A DNA stretch of 64,000 bases from contig NZ_JQML01000001.1 of the NCBI RefSeq assembly GCF_000744705.1, forward strand, positions 1,426,001-1,490,000, read 5' to 3'. Shown piece after piece: positions 1 through 9,686 of the stretch. The translations under genes were made by a program, and so were the position numbers. The stretch is from Streptacidiphilus albus JL83. GTDB lineage: Bacteria > Actinomycetota > Actinomycetes > Streptomycetales > Streptomycetaceae. Under the pieces are notes generated by a model that worked only from the letters and a program-made list of their open reading frames with translations, had not been told where the DNA came from and ran no database searches. Each line of letters opens with the position of its first letter. Within the stretch, counting starts at the first letter, position 1.

Positions 1-596
1 CCGCCCCACCAGGCGTACGGCCGAGGGGTCGTGGTCCCCTCGTCGCCCTCGCGCGCGTGCCCCATGGCCGACGGGCGTTGCTCCGCGAGCCGGTTTTCGG
101 GCCGCTGTGTATGCACTATTGACGCAGCAGGGACGTGAGAGTTCACTTCCGCCGTGGAGAGAACGCTTTCCCGGCCGTCAGCCACCCACGGGGCGGCCGG
201 CGTCCACACACGCGCAACATGCAGCTGAGGCCGCAACGGGTGCCGAACCCGCTGTCGACTCCCGTCCGTACCCGGTCCACGGGCGGTACACCCCACGTGA
301 TCCCCGGAGCTCGACAACACCCGCTCCGAGGCTGAGAGCTGGGACTTCACCGGCGGCGCAGGCGCCGTCGGCACATCGGGCGCCACCCACCCCCAGTCCG
401 ACGGCGCCCGCACCTTCGCCGCGCACAACTCCGACCTGCCCACGGACGCGCCCGACGCCTCCACCGTCGGCGTGCCGCCGACAGCGCACCTGCAACGGGA
501 TCGGCGCCCAAGGATTCTACCTGGCCCGGGAGATGGGACAGCAAGCCGTCCGGACCCGGTGATCAGGGATAAGACCAGGAAGCAGAAGGAACAGCA
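1..596. other. Non-coding or decayed leader region
   Basis: No convincing gene is seen here. Positions 22-28 and 36-42 form a 7-bp GC-rich hairpin (CGAGGGG/CCCCTCG) that could end an upstream gene. On the plus strand, 301-500 reads as a protein-like stretch (SWDFTGGAGAVGTSG and on) that is open after a TGA at 298-300 but has no start codon or ribosome site, so it may be the remnant of a secreted protein. The promoter of the gene at 597 should lie in this region, but I see no clear -10/-35 pair. Confidence 0.4.
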
Positions 597-3449
597 ATGA
601 GGCACTTCTTCAACCCACGGCTGCCCGTGCCGTCACGCGGCAAGCCGAGTCGGCCCAGATCCCGCCCCAGGCTCCGGGCGGCTCTCGCCCTCGCTGCCCT
701 GTCGGCCGTGAGCATCGTCGGTGCGAACACTGCGGCGTATGCTGCTGCCGATGCCCCGTACGGGGGTACGGCGGCGGCGGTGCCGGGGACGGTGCAGGCG
801 GAGAACTACGACACCGGCGGTCAGGGCACGGCCTACAGCGTCACCGCCGTCAACGGCTCCGGCAACAGCTACCGCTCCGACGGCGTCGACCTGGAGGCCA
901 CCACCGACACCGGCGGCGGCTACGACCTGGGCTGGACCGGGGCCGGACAGTGGTTCAAGTACACCGTCAACGCCGCGGCGGCGGGCACCTACGCGGTCAG
1001 CCTGCGGCTCGCCGCACCCACCGCCGTCACCGACGCCCTCCACATCGCCAACGCCGCCGGAACCAACCTCAGCGGGAGCATCGCCGCCCCGGCCACCGGC
1101 GGCTACCAGACATGGACCACCGTCACCACCACCGTGACCCTGACCGCCGGTGCCCAGACGCTGACGCTGGACCAGGACAACCCCGGCTGGAACATCAACT
1201 ACCTCACCTTCGCCAACTCCGATGCCCCGTACGGCGGTACGGCGGCAGCGCTGCCGGGCACCGTGCAGGCAGAGAACTACGACACCGGCGGCCAGGGCAC
1301 CGCCTACAGCGTCACCGCCGTCAACGGCTCCGGCAACAGCTACCGCTCCGACGGCGTCGACCTGGAGGCCACCACCGACACCGGCGGCGGCTACGACCTG
1401 GGCTGGACCGGAGCCGGACAGTGGTTCAACTACACCGTCAACGCCGCCACCGCAGGCACCTACACCGTCAGCCTGCGCCTGGCCGCACCCACCGCCGTCA
1501 CCGACGCCCTCCACATCGCCAACGCCGCCGGAACCAACCTCAGCGGAAACATCAACACCCCCGCCACCGGCGGCTACCAGACCTGGACCACCGTCACCAC
1601 CACCGTCACCCTGCCCGCCGGCCAACAAACCCTCAGACTCGACCAGGACAACCCCGGCTGGAACATCAACTACCTCACCTTCGCCACCTCCGGCAGCGGC
1701 ACGCCCCCGCCGGCCACCGGCGGCAGCCTCGGCTCGAACGTGATCGTGTTCACCCCGAGCGAGCCGGAGGCCACGATCCAGAGCGAGTTGACCAGCCTGG
1801 GCAGCCAGCAGAACCCGAACCAGTTCGGCACCCAGCGCTACGAGCTACTCTTCGAGCCCGGCACCTACGGCACCGCGGCCAGTCCGCTGGACTTCCAGGT
1901 CGGCTACTACGAGGCGGTCGCGGGCCTGGGCCAGAACCCCGGCCAGACCGTGATCAACGGCACCATCGACTCCTACAACCAGTGCCCCGGCGGCGTGCAG
2001 ACCAACTGCAACGCCACCGACAACTTCTGGCGCTCCATCACCAACCTGACCATCAACGTCGCCGGTCTGACCGGCTGCTTCGCCGGCGACGAGGTATGGG
2101 CGTCCTCGCAGGACTCCCCGCTGCGTCGGGTGGACATCAACGGCAACACGACCCTGATGGACTTCTGCGACGGCTCGCCGGACTACGCCTCGGGCGGCTA
2201 CATCGGTGACTCGGACCTGAACGGCACGGTCACCAACGGCTCGCAGCAGCAGTACTTCACCCAGGACACCACGGTCGGCAGCTGGAGCAACGCCGTGTGG
2301 AACCAGGTGTTCTGCGGCGCCCCGGGCGCCCCGGCGCAGAGCTTCGCCGGCAACTCCGGTGACAGTGGCGGCCCGGCCTCCTACACCACGCTGGCCAACT
2401 GCCCGGTCTCCGAGCAGGAGCCCTACCTGTACCAGGACTCCTCGGGCAACTACGACGTGTTCGTCCCCTCGGTCCAGTCCAACACCAGCGGCCCGTCCTG
2501 GTCCGGCGGCAGCACCCCGGGCACCTCGCTCTCGGTGAACAACACCTTCTACGTCGTCAACGCGTCCAGCACCATCACGCAGATCAACGCGGCGCTGGCT
2601 GCGGGCGACAACCTGCTGTTCACCCCGGGTGTGTACAGCTACGCCTCGGCGATCAACGTGACCAAGGCGGACACGAAGATCATCGGCCTCGGCTTCGCCA
2701 CCCTGATCCCGACCGCCGGCAACGTGACGATGAACGTGGCGGACGTGCCGGGCGTCAATGTCTCCGGCCTGATCTTCGACGCCGGACCGGTCAACTCCCC
2801 GGTCCTGCTGCAGGTCGGCGCAGCGGGCTCGACGGCGAACAACGCCGCCGACCCGGTGACCGTCGACGACGTCTCCTTCCGGATCGGCGGCGCGGAGGCC
2901 GGCTCGGCGACCACCAGTTTCGTCGACGACAGCAACAACTCGATCATCGACGACGTGTGGGCCTGGCGGGCCGACCACGGCACCGGCGTGGGCTGGACGG
3001 CCAATACCGGCGCCAACGGCCTGATCGTCAATGGCAACAGCGTCTCCGCGTACGGCCTGGCCGTCGAGCACTACCAGGGCTACGAGGTCGAGTGGAACGG
3101 CCAGAACGGCGAGCTGCTCTTCTTCCAGAACGAGAACCCGTACGACGTGCCGTCCCAGTCCGCCTGGATGTCCAGTTCGACGCAGGACGGCTACCCGGCC
3201 ATCTACGTCCCCAACAGCGTCACCAGCTTCACCGGTTACGGCCTGGGCAGCTACTCCTACTTCGACCAGGGCGTCGCGATCGAGAACGCCATGGCGTTCC
3301 AGGTCCCGACCACCTCGGGCATTCATATGAACGACCTGCTGACCGTGTTCCTCAACGGCTCCGGCGGGATCGCCTCCGTGGTCGACGGCACCGGCGCGGC
3401 GGTGAGCTCCACCAATATCGGCCCCAGCGATGTGGTCTCGTTCAACTGA
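597..3449 (+). CDS. Secreted protein: two CBM6/35-like modules plus a beta-helix domain
   Basis: A 950-residue exported protein. Residues 1-50 are a long signal peptide: an Arg/Pro-rich n-region, a hydrophobic core near 28-44 and an AYA-type cleavage site near 49. Residues 52-208 and 209-365 are two nearly identical copies of a carbohydrate-binding module of the CBM6/CBM35 type (VQAENYDTGG, GAGQWF, GWNINYLTF). A Pro/Gly/Ser linker leads to a C-terminal ~570 residues with repeated short strands, as in right-handed beta-helix (pectin-lyase/GH55-like) glucan-active proteins. The start is supported by AGAAGGA 8 nt upstream. I infer polysaccharide binding and perhaps cleavage outside the cell; the exact glycosidase family and substrate cannot be named from the sequence alone. 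The gene ends just before a strong terminator. Confidence 0.85.
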   Translation: MRHFFNPRLPVPSRGKPSRPRSRPRLRAALALAALSAVSIVGANTAAYAAADAPYGGTAAAVPGTVQAENYDTGGQGTAYSVTAVNGSGNSYRSDGVDLEATTDTGGGYDLGWTGAGQWFKYTVNAAAAGTYAVSLRLAAPTAVTDALHIANAAGTNLSGSIAAPATGGYQTWTTVTTTVTLTAGAQTLTLDQDNPGWNINYLTFANSDAPYGGTAAALPGTVQAENYDTGGQGTAYSVTAVNGSGNSYRSDGVDLEATTDTGGGYDLGWTGAGQWFNYTVNAATAGTYTVSLRLAAPTAVTDALHIANAAGTNLSGNINTPATGGYQTWTTVTTTVTLPAGQQTLRLDQDNPGWNINYLTFATSGSGTPPPATGGSLGSNVIVFTPSEPEATIQSELTSLGSQQNPNQFGTQRYELLFEPGTYGTAASPLDFQVGYYEAVAGLGQNPGQTVINGTIDSYNQCPGGVQTNCNATDNFWRSITNLTINVAGLTGCFAGDEVWASSQDSPLRRVDINGNTTLMDFCDGSPDYASGGYIGDSDLNGTVTNGSQQQYFTQDTTVGSWSNAVWNQVFCGAPGAPAQSFAGNSGDSGGPASYTTLANCPVSEQEPYLYQDSSGNYDVFVPSVQSNTSGPSWSGGSTPGTSLSVNNTFYVVNASSTITQINAALAAGDNLLFTPGVYSYASAINVTKADTKIIGLGFATLIPTAGNVTMNVADVPGVNVSGLIFDAGPVNSPVLLQVGAAGSTANNAADPVTVDDVSFRIGGAEAGSATTSFVDDSNNSIIDDVWAWRADHGTGVGWTANTGANGLIVNGNSVSAYGLAVEHYQGYEVEWNGQNGELLFFQNENPYDVPSQSAWMSSSTQDGYPAIYVPNSVTSFTGYGLGSYSYFDQGVAIENAMAFQVPTTSGIHMNDLLTVFLNGSGGIASVVDGTGAAVSSTNIGPSDVVSFN
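750..1691 (+). repeat. 471-bp in-frame tandem duplication encoding the two binding modules
   Basis: Units 750-1220 and 1221-1691 are each 471 bp (157 codons) and begin with the same GATGCCCCGTACGG. Long runs are identical at the nucleotide level, including third codon positions. The copies differ mainly in the last third, for example SIAAP versus NINTP. This indicates a recent duplication or ongoing gene conversion. Confidence 0.95.
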
Positions 3450-3524
3450 CCCGATTCGCACCCGACCGAACCGGGGCTGCGGCCGATGACGCCGCGAAGA
3501 TCCGGGCCTGACCCCGACAACCAA

Positions 3525-3574
3525 GAAACCGGTTGTTCCGTACCGACTTCCGTCGGTGCGGAACAACCGGTTTC
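3525..3574. terminator. Bidirectional hairpin terminator between the CBM gene and tRNA-Leu
   Basis: Arms 3525-3547 and 3552-3574 pair over 23 bp with one T-G wobble and a 4-nt TTCC loop. The hairpin sits 76 bp after the stop of the plus-strand gene and 17 bp beyond the 3' end of the minus-strand tRNA, so it can end both transcripts. Confidence 0.9.
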
Positions 3575-3590
3575 GTCGGTGTTCCTCTGT

Positions 3591-3672
3591 GCGCGAGGGG
3601 GGACTTGAACCCCCACGCCCCGAAGGGCACTAGCACCTCAAGCTAGCGCGTCTGCCATTCCGCCACCCGCGC
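3591..3672 (-). tRNA. tRNA-Leu(GAG)
   Basis: An 82-nt class II tRNA on the minus strand. The 7-bp acceptor stem (GCGCGGG/CTCGCGC) has one G-T pair. The anticodon stem CTAGC/GCTAG encloses loop TTGAGGT with anticodon GAG. There is a long variable arm with a TTCG loop, and the T arm reads GGGGG-TTCAAGT-CCCCC. CCA is not encoded, as is usual in actinomycetes. Confidence 0.97.
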
Positions 3673-3915
3673 ATCGGGCTCGTCAGTCCGGCGTCTCCGT
3701 CGTGCTGACAGGGAAAACAATACCAAGGAAACGGAGTGCTTCTGACCGTGGTCCACCTCGGGCGACGGCTCCGTGCCTGCTCGGCGAGCAATCGACATCG
3801 CTGGTGACCGTCGAGAGCAGCCGGAAGAGGGTCCGCCCCGGACCGAGGCAGTCATCGGCAGCCAAGAAGTGGACACTTTACGCATCCGCAGCAGTACCCA
3901 GCGTGATCGAGAGGT

Positions 3916-4590
3916 GTGATGGCGGACGAGCCGACAGCGATGGCGCCAGAGACCGTCCGGGCTCGCACGCATCATGAGGATGGCGGCAGCGACATGCACG
4001 ACCCCGAATCCGTTCCCGTTCCGGCCACCGCGTCCGCGCCACCGCCGCCACCACCGGCTCCCGCGCCGCCCGCACCCGGGGTCGAGGGGGTGTGGCGCTT
4101 CGCCGCCCCGGCGGTGGAGGTGTCCGTCCCGCAGGCCCGGCACGCGGTGCGCGACCTGCTGATCGCCCAGGGGCTGAGCGGCCCGGCCCATGCCGAGCTG
4201 TTCGACGGCCTGCTGCTGATCGTCTCCGAGCTGGTCACCAACGCGGTCCGGCACGCGGCGCTGCTCTCGCCGCAGATCGTGGTCGAGGTGGTGATCGGCG
4301 GGGGCTGGGTGCGGCTCTCCGTGGAGGACAGCCACCCCTACCGGCCGAAGGCGCTGCAGAACGACTTCGGCCGGACCGGGGGACGCGGACTGCTGCTGGT
4401 GAAGGCGGTCAGCACGGGGGCCGGCGGCCTCTGCGACGTGGAGCGGACGGCCGGCGGCGGCAAGATCGTCTGGGCCTCGATGCCGCTGGCGTCCAGCGCC
4501 ACGGGCCCGGCCACGGCCCGCCCGGGCACGAGCCGCCCGGGGACGACCGGCCCGGGCGCGACCGTGCCGTCACCCGGCCGGTATCCCTGA
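3916..4590 (+). CDS. RsbW-like ATP-binding protein (HATPase_c_2)
   Basis: A 224-residue protein. The Pro/Ala-rich N-terminus is followed at about residues 60-195 by a GHKL ATPase fold of the anti-sigma/serine kinase type: the N-box SELVTNAVRHA, then GRTGGRGLLLVKAV corresponding to the G1/G2 lid. Streptomycetes carry many such proteins, which bind sigma factors or anti-anti-sigma partners; the partner here is unknown and no partner gene is adjacent. A GTG start at 3916 follows GAGAG; an in-frame ATG at 3994 is an equally possible start and would remove a low-complexity leader. The C-terminal tail is a Thr/Gly/Pro-rich repeat. Confidence 0.85.
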   Translation: MMADEPTAMAPETVRARTHHEDGGSDMHDPESVPVPATASAPPPPPPAPAPPAPGVEGVWRFAAPAVEVSVPQARHAVRDLLIAQGLSGPAHAELFDGLLLIVSELVTNAVRHAALLSPQIVVEVVIGGGWVRLSVEDSHPYRPKALQNDFGRTGGRGLLLVKAVSTGAGGLCDVERTAGGGKIVWASMPLASSATGPATARPGTSRPGTTGPGATVPSPGRYP

Positions 4591-4651
4591 CCGCCGACCT
4601 GCGCCCCGCTTCTGCAAAAACGTCACAGCACCCCCGCAGGACGGACCGGCC

Positions 4652-5779
4652 TCAGACCACGGCGCGCCACCAGTGGTCCAGCTTCGGCGGGTCCGCCACC
4701 TCGACCCGCTCGCCCGGCCGGGGGACGGCGATCCGCGCGCCCCGCTCGTCCGCGTCCACGCACAGCCGCTCGACCGGCTCGGACCAGTCGTGCAGACCGA
4801 GCACGAAGGTCCCCCAGTGCACCGGGACCATCAGGCCGGCCCGGACGTCCAGGTGGGTGCTGACGCCCTCCTCGGGCGTCATGTGGATGTCCTGCCAGTG
4901 CTCGCTGTAGGCGCCGATCTGCACCAGCGACAGGTCGAAGGGCCCGTAGGCGGCGCCGGTCTCGCGGAAGCCGTCGAAGTAGCCGGAGTCGCCGCTGTAG
5001 AAGACCCGGTGCTCCGCGCCGATGATCGCCCAGGAGCTCCAGAGCGTCCCGTTGTTGGCGAAGCCGCGCCCGGAGAAGTGGTGCGCGGAGGTGCAGACCA
5101 CCCGGAGCTCGCCGATCCGGGCCTCCTGCTCCCAGTCCAGCTCGGCGAACCGGTACCGCTCGATGCCCCAGCGCTCCAGATGGGCGCCGACGCCCAGCGG
5201 CACCAGGAAGCGGACGTCCGGCTGCTCGGCCGCGATCTCCTGGACGCTGTGCATGTCGAGGTGGTCGTAGTGGTCGTGCGAGATCACCACCACGTCGATC
5301 GGCGGCAGCTCGGCGATCTCCAGCGGCGGCCGGTGCATCCGGCGCGGCCCGACCGACTGGGTCGGCGAGCAGCGCTCGCTCCACACCGGGTCGAACAGCA
5401 CCCGGGCACCCTCGATCTCGACCAGGGTGGTCGAGTGCCCGAGCCAGGTGACCGCGAGCGTCTGCGAGGCCGGGCCTTCGGCGGTGACGTCCCTGACCAG
5501 CGGAATCGGCTGCGAGGGGTGGCGCAGCTCCTTGCCGAACAGCAGTTCGCGCACGATCGTCCGACCGGCCGGGGTCTCGTGCGCCCGCACCGCGCTCGGG
5601 GGGTTGTGGAAGACCCCGTCCCGGTAGCGCGGCGAGTTCCGCATCCGCTCCCCGCGCTCGCCCCGGGTCGGGTCGCCGCCCATCGCCGCGGGGATCTCCC
5701 GGGCGACCCATGCCGCCGTCCCTGCCGCCACCGCGCCCAGCGCCACCGCGATGGCGCCCACTCGTGCCCGCCGCATCAT
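4652..5779 (-). CDS. Membrane-anchored metallo-beta-lactamase-fold hydrolase (NAPE-PLD/UlaG-like)
   Basis: A 375-residue protein. Residues about 4-28 form one hydrophobic segment after RRAR, giving a signal anchor or cleavable signal. The metal-binding signature HDHYDH follows VVVIS in the middle of the protein, with later conserved blocks YSGDSGYFDGF and HWGTF typical of NAPE-PLD-like MBL hydrolases, a group active on phosphodiester or lipid-type substrates. The ATG ATG start is preceded by GGAGAGG. It lies 62 bp downstream of the M20 peptidase on the same strand, and a weak GC hairpin (5804-5810 with 5825-5831) sits between them. Substrate unknown. Confidence 0.85.
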   Translation of the reverse strand: MMRRARVGAIAVALGAVAAGTAAWVAREIPAAMGGDPTRGERGERMRNSPRYRDGVFHNPPSAVRAHETPAGRTIVRELLFGKELRHPSQPIPLVRDVTAEGPASQTLAVTWLGHSTTLVEIEGARVLFDPVWSERCSPTQSVGPRRMHRPPLEIAELPPIDVVVISHDHYDHLDMHSVQEIAAEQPDVRFLVPLGVGAHLERWGIERYRFAELDWEQEARIGELRVVCTSAHHFSGRGFANNGTLWSSWAIIGAEHRVFYSGDSGYFDGFRETGAAYGPFDLSLVQIGAYSEHWQDIHMTPEEGVSTHLDVRAGLMVPVHWGTFVLGLHDWSEPVERLCVDADERGARIAVPRPGERVEVADPPKLDHWWRAVV

Positions 5780-5841
5780 CAACTGCCTCTCCGTCAGAGC
5801 CTTGCCTCCGGAAGAACGCGCCTGCGGAGGCGGCCGTTCCC

Positions 5842-7212
5842 TCAGCCGACCGTGGTCAGGAAGTCGTCCAGTACCGCCGCGCCGAACTGCAGCGCCTCCG
5901 CCGGGACCCGTTCGTCCACGCCGTGGAACAGGCCCTGGAAGTCGTAGCCCGGCGGCAGCCGCAGCGGCGAGAAGCCGTAGCCGACGATACCGAGCCGGGA
6001 GAACTGCTTGGCGTCGGTGCCGCCCGACATGCAGAAGGGGACGACCGCCGCGCCCGGGTCGTGCGCCAGCAGGCTCTCCGCCATCGCCGCGAAGGTCGGC
6101 GAGTCGACCGGCGCGGTCAGCGCGGTCTCCTGGTGCAGGTAGGACCAGTCGACGTCGGGGCCGGTGAGCGCGTCCAGCGCGGCCTCGAACTCCGCCGCGA
6201 AGCCGGGCAGGGTCCGCCCGTCGACCTGGCCGGTGGCCAGTCCGGGGATCACATTGGTCTTGTAGCCGGCCTGCAGCACGGTCGGGTTGGAGCTGTTGCG
6301 GACGGTCGCGACGACCAGCTTGGCCGCCGCCGGGTCCAGCCGGGCCAGGTAGCCGTCGGCGTCGAAGGCCGGGTCGTCGACCTCGGCGGCGCTCAGCGGC
6401 ACCCCGGTCGCGGCGCCCAGGGCCAGCAGTGCGGCCCGGACGGTCGGGGTGATCCGCACCGGCCAGCGGTGCTCGCCGATCCGGGTCATCGCGGCCGAGA
6501 GCCTGGTCACCGCGTTGGCCGGATTCGGCTTGGAGCCGTGTCCGGCGGTGCCCCTGGCCTCCAGCCGCAGCCAGCCGGTGCCGCGCTCCCCCGCGCCGAC
6601 CGGGTAGAGCCGCTGCCCGGCCGCGGTGTGGACGGTGTAGGCGCCGGACTCGCTGATCCCCTCGGTGCAGCCCTCGAAGAGCTCGGGGTGGTGCCGGACC
6701 AGCCAGTCGGAACCGGCCGCCGCACTGTCCTCCTCGTCGGCGGTGAAGCAGAGCACGATGTCGCGGCGCGGCATCCGGCCCTCGCGGGCCCAGGCGCGGA
6801 CGACGGCGAGCATCATCGCGTCCATGCCCTTCATGTCGACGGCGCCGCGTCCCCACACCACGCCGTCGCGGATCTCACCGCTGAACGGATGCACGCTCCA
6901 GTCCTCGGCCTGCGCCGGGACCACGTCCAGATGGCCGTGGACCAGCAGCGCCGGCAGTTCCGGCTCGCTGCCGCCGATCCGGGCGACCACATTGGCGCGG
7001 CCGGGCGCGGACTCCAGCACCAGCGGCGAGAGCCCGGCCTCGGCCAGCCGCTCGGCCGCGTACTCGGCCGCCGGCCGCTCCTTGCAGTCGCCGCCGCCGC
7101 GGTTGGTGGTGTCGATCCGGATCAGCTCCGAGGTGAAGCGCACCGCCTCCTCGCCGCGCCGCGTCCCGTCCACCGTCGCGCCCTCGCTGCCCACTGCGCC
7201 TACCGCTGCCAT
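5842..7212 (-). CDS. M20 family metallopeptidase/deacylase
   Basis: A 456-residue dinuclear zinc hydrolase of the ArgE/DapE/CPG2 superfamily. Motifs in order: HGHLDVVPA (first metal ligand and catalytic Asp), WGRGAVDMKG (bridging Asp), TADEEDSAAAGSDW (catalytic Glu pair) and a dimerisation domain with GTAGHGSKP. These proteins remove acyl or aminoacyl groups from small peptides or amino acid conjugates in the cytoplasm; the true substrate cannot be read from the sequence. The start ATG has AGGAGAGG 9 nt upstream. It may be cotranscribed with the MBL-fold gene downstream. Confidence 0.9.
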   Translation of the reverse strand: MAAVGAVGSEGATVDGTRRGEEAVRFTSELIRIDTTNRGGGDCKERPAAEYAAERLAEAGLSPLVLESAPGRANVVARIGGSEPELPALLVHGHLDVVPAQAEDWSVHPFSGEIRDGVVWGRGAVDMKGMDAMMLAVVRAWAREGRMPRRDIVLCFTADEEDSAAAGSDWLVRHHPELFEGCTEGISESGAYTVHTAAGQRLYPVGAGERGTGWLRLEARGTAGHGSKPNPANAVTRLSAAMTRIGEHRWPVRITPTVRAALLALGAATGVPLSAAEVDDPAFDADGYLARLDPAAAKLVVATVRNSSNPTVLQAGYKTNVIPGLATGQVDGRTLPGFAAEFEAALDALTGPDVDWSYLHQETALTAPVDSPTFAAMAESLLAHDPGAAVVPFCMSGGTDAKQFSRLGIVGYGFSPLRLPPGYDFQGLFHGVDERVPAEALQFGAAVLDDFLTTVG

Positions 7213-7335
7213 GCCCGCACCTCTCCTGCCTGCGGCGCCGCGGCTACGACTGCCGCCGCGTCGCGGACTCCTCCGACTCCGCACGATCATGCCGCACGCG
7301 GACGCGCCCGCGCCCGCCGATAGAATCAGCGGTCT

Positions 7336-8973
7336 ATGACTGCCACCCTCGTCGCCAAAGACCTCACCACCGGACACGGTGACCGTGTCCTCTTCTCCGA
7401 TCTCGACCTGGTCGTCGCCCCCGGCGACGTGGTCGGGCTGGTCGGCGTCAACGGTGCGGGCAAGTCCACGCTGCTGCGCCTGCTGGCCTCGCTGGAGCCG
7501 CCCGAGTCCGGGACGGTGCGGCTGAGCCCGCCGACCGCGACCGTCGGCCACCTCCCGCAGGAGCCGGAGCGCCGTCCGGGCGAGTCGGTGCGGGCCTTCC
7601 TGAGCCGCCGGACCGGCGTCACCGCCGCCCAGGCGGAGCTGGACGAGGCCACCCAGGGCCTGGTCGACGGCGTCGCGGGCGCGGACGACGCCTACTCCAC
7701 CGCACTGGACCGCTGGCTCGACCTCGGCGGCGCGGACCTGGACGAGCGGGCCGAGGCGGTCGCCGCCGACCTGGGCCTCGGCATCAGCCTGGACCTGCCG
7801 ATGACCGCGCTCTCCGGCGGCCAGGCCGCGCGCGCCGGGCTGGCCTCGCTGCTGCTCAGCCGCTACGACGTGTTCCTCCTCGACGAGCCCACCAACGACC
7901 TGGACCTGGACGGCCTGGAGCGGCTGGAGTCCTTCGTCTCCGGCCTCCGCGCCGGCACCGTGCTGATCAGCCACGACCGCGAGTTCCTGACCCGGACGGT
8001 CACCCGGGTGGTCGAACTCGACCTGGCCCAGCAGCAGGTGAACCACTACGGCGGCGGCTATGCCGCCTACCTGGAGGAGCGCGAGACCGCCCGTCGGCAC
8101 GCCCGGGCCGAGTACGACGAGTACGCCGACACGGTCTCCTCGCTGGAGGCCCGCGCCCGCACCCAGCGCGCCTGGATGGAGAAGGGCGTCAAGAACGCCC
8201 GCCGCAAGGCCCCCGACAACGACAAGATCGGCAAGGCGATGCGGACCGAGTCGACGGAGAAGCAGGCCGCGAAGGCCCGGCAGACCCAGCGGCTGATCGA
8301 ACGCCTGGACGTGGTCGACGAGCCCCGCAAGGAGTGGGAGCTGCGGATGGAGATCGCCGCCGCGCCGCGCTCCGGCGCGGTGGTGGCGACCCTGCGCGGG
8401 GCCCGGGTCAGGCGCGGCGACTTCGCCTTCGGCCCGGTCGACCTGCAGATCGACTGGGCGGACCGGGTCGCGATCACCGGCGTCAACGGCTCCGGCAAGT
8501 CCACACTGCTGGCCGCCCTGCTGGGCCGGCTGCCGCTGGACGAGGGCCAGGCCTCGCTCGGCCCGGGCGTGGTGGTCGGCGAGGTCGACCAGGCGCGCGG
8601 ACTGTTCCTCGGCGAGGAGCCGCTGCTGGAGGCCTTCGGTGCGGCCGTCCCCGACCTGCCGCCGGCCGAGGTCCGCACCCTGCTCGCCAAGTTCGGGCTG
8701 CGCGCCGCGCACGTGCTGCGCACCGCCGCCACCCTGTCCCCCGGCGAGCGCACCCGGGCGGCGCTGGCGCTGCTCCAGGGACGCGGGGTCAACCTGCTGG
8801 TCCTGGACGAGCCGACGAACCACCTGGACCTGGCCGCCATCGAGCAGCTGGAGTCCGCGCTGGCCTCCTACACCGGCACCCTGCTGCTGGTCACCCATGA
8901 CCGGAGGATGCTGGAGGCGGTGGCCACGACCCGCCGGATCACCGTCGTGGACGGCCGGATCAGCGAGAGCTGA
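7336..8973 (+). CDS. ABC-F family ATPase
   Basis: A 545-residue soluble protein with two ABC cassettes and no membrane segments. Walker A motifs are GVNGAGKST and GVNGSGKST; signatures are LSGGQ and LSPGE; both Walker B motifs read LLDEPTN or VLDEPTN. The charged inter-cassette linker (about residues 235-330) is the ABC-F hallmark that reaches the ribosomal E/P site. ABC-F proteins act as translation factors or protect the ribosome from antibiotics; which applies here is open. A -10-like TAGAAT lies at 7321-7326, 9 nt before the ATG, and there is no good Shine-Dalgarno, so the mRNA is probably leaderless or nearly so. Confidence 0.92.
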   Translation: MTATLVAKDLTTGHGDRVLFSDLDLVVAPGDVVGLVGVNGAGKSTLLRLLASLEPPESGTVRLSPPTATVGHLPQEPERRPGESVRAFLSRRTGVTAAQAELDEATQGLVDGVAGADDAYSTALDRWLDLGGADLDERAEAVAADLGLGISLDLPMTALSGGQAARAGLASLLLSRYDVFLLDEPTNDLDLDGLERLESFVSGLRAGTVLISHDREFLTRTVTRVVELDLAQQQVNHYGGGYAAYLEERETARRHARAEYDEYADTVSSLEARARTQRAWMEKGVKNARRKAPDNDKIGKAMRTESTEKQAAKARQTQRLIERLDVVDEPRKEWELRMEIAAAPRSGAVVATLRGARVRRGDFAFGPVDLQIDWADRVAITGVNGSGKSTLLAALLGRLPLDEGQASLGPGVVVGEVDQARGLFLGEEPLLEAFGAAVPDLPPAEVRTLLAKFGLRAAHVLRTAATLSPGERTRAALALLQGRGVNLLVLDEPTNHLDLAAIEQLESALASYTGTLLLVTHDRRMLEAVATTRRITVVDGRISES

Positions 8974-9035
8974 GCCGGCCGCCAGGCCGCCCGACCGACG
9001 CCCGCCCGCCCCGGTCGGCGTGAACTGGTGTCCCG

Positions 9036-9617
9036 TCAGTTCGTGCTGACCGGAACGTACTTGTAGCCGACGCGGCGCACGGTCACCACGGAGTCCCGGT
9101 AGGGCGCGCCCAACTTGCGCCTCAGCCGGGCGACGTGGACGTCCACCGTGCGCCCGTCGCCGACATGGCCGTAGCCCCAGACGGCGGAGACCAGGTGGTC
9201 CCGGGTGTGCACCCGGTGCGGATACGCGGTCAGGTGGGCGAGCAACTCGAACTCCAAGTAAGTGAGTTCCAGCAGCTCGCCGTCCACCCGGGCGCTGCGC
9301 AGCTCCCGGTCCAGCACGATGCCGGCGTGGTCCGGACCGGCCGCAGCCGGCTCCGGCGCCACCGTCGGCGGGACCTCGCGGGCCGGGACGGCGGTCACGT
9401 CGAGCTCGGTGCCGACCGGTACCAGCACCAGGTAGCCGACCAGGCCGGGGTTGGGCAGGGAGTCCGGGAGCCGGTAGACCCCGGCCGGGACCTGCTCCTC
9501 CGGGACGGCGCGGAGCCGGGGGCCCGAGGGACCGACCAACCGGGTCAGCCCGGCCAGGTCGGTGAAGTCGGTCAGGTCGGCAGGGCTGACCAGGGCGAGC
9601 GGAGAGACGTTGGACAT
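9036..9617 (-). CDS. Winged-helix regulator with OmpR-type DNA-binding domain, no receiver
   Basis: A 193-residue protein. The last ~95 residues match the OmpR/PhoB effector domain: LTYLEFELLAHL, the recognition helix around TVDVHVARLRRKLG, and the wing VRRVGYKYV. The N-terminal ~95 residues are not a receiver domain (no acidic pocket or Lys) but a strand-rich segment (VYRLPDSLPNPGLVGYLVLVPVG), so control by phosphorylation is unlikely. It lies 69 bp downstream of the small gene at 9687-9836 on the same strand. Target unknown; the desaturase further upstream is a candidate. Confidence 0.85.
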   Translation of the reverse strand: MSNVSPLALVSPADLTDFTDLAGLTRLVGPSGPRLRAVPEEQVPAGVYRLPDSLPNPGLVGYLVLVPVGTELDVTAVPAREVPPTVAPEPAAAGPDHAGIVLDRELRSARVDGELLELTYLEFELLAHLTAYPHRVHTRDHLVSAVWGYGHVGDGRTVDVHVARLRRKLGAPYRDSVVTVRRVGYKYVPVSTN

Positions 9618-9686
9618 GGCAGGACTCGCTTTCGCACGGGAAGAGGACGCGGACGGTCTTCTGCGCGCGGGCGGTCGGAGGTGTGG

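Noticed and set aside
1845-3566. Minus-strand frame of 573 codons under the CBM gene
   Set aside because: Arg/Val/Gly-rich shadow of a secreted protein with clear domains on the plus strand.
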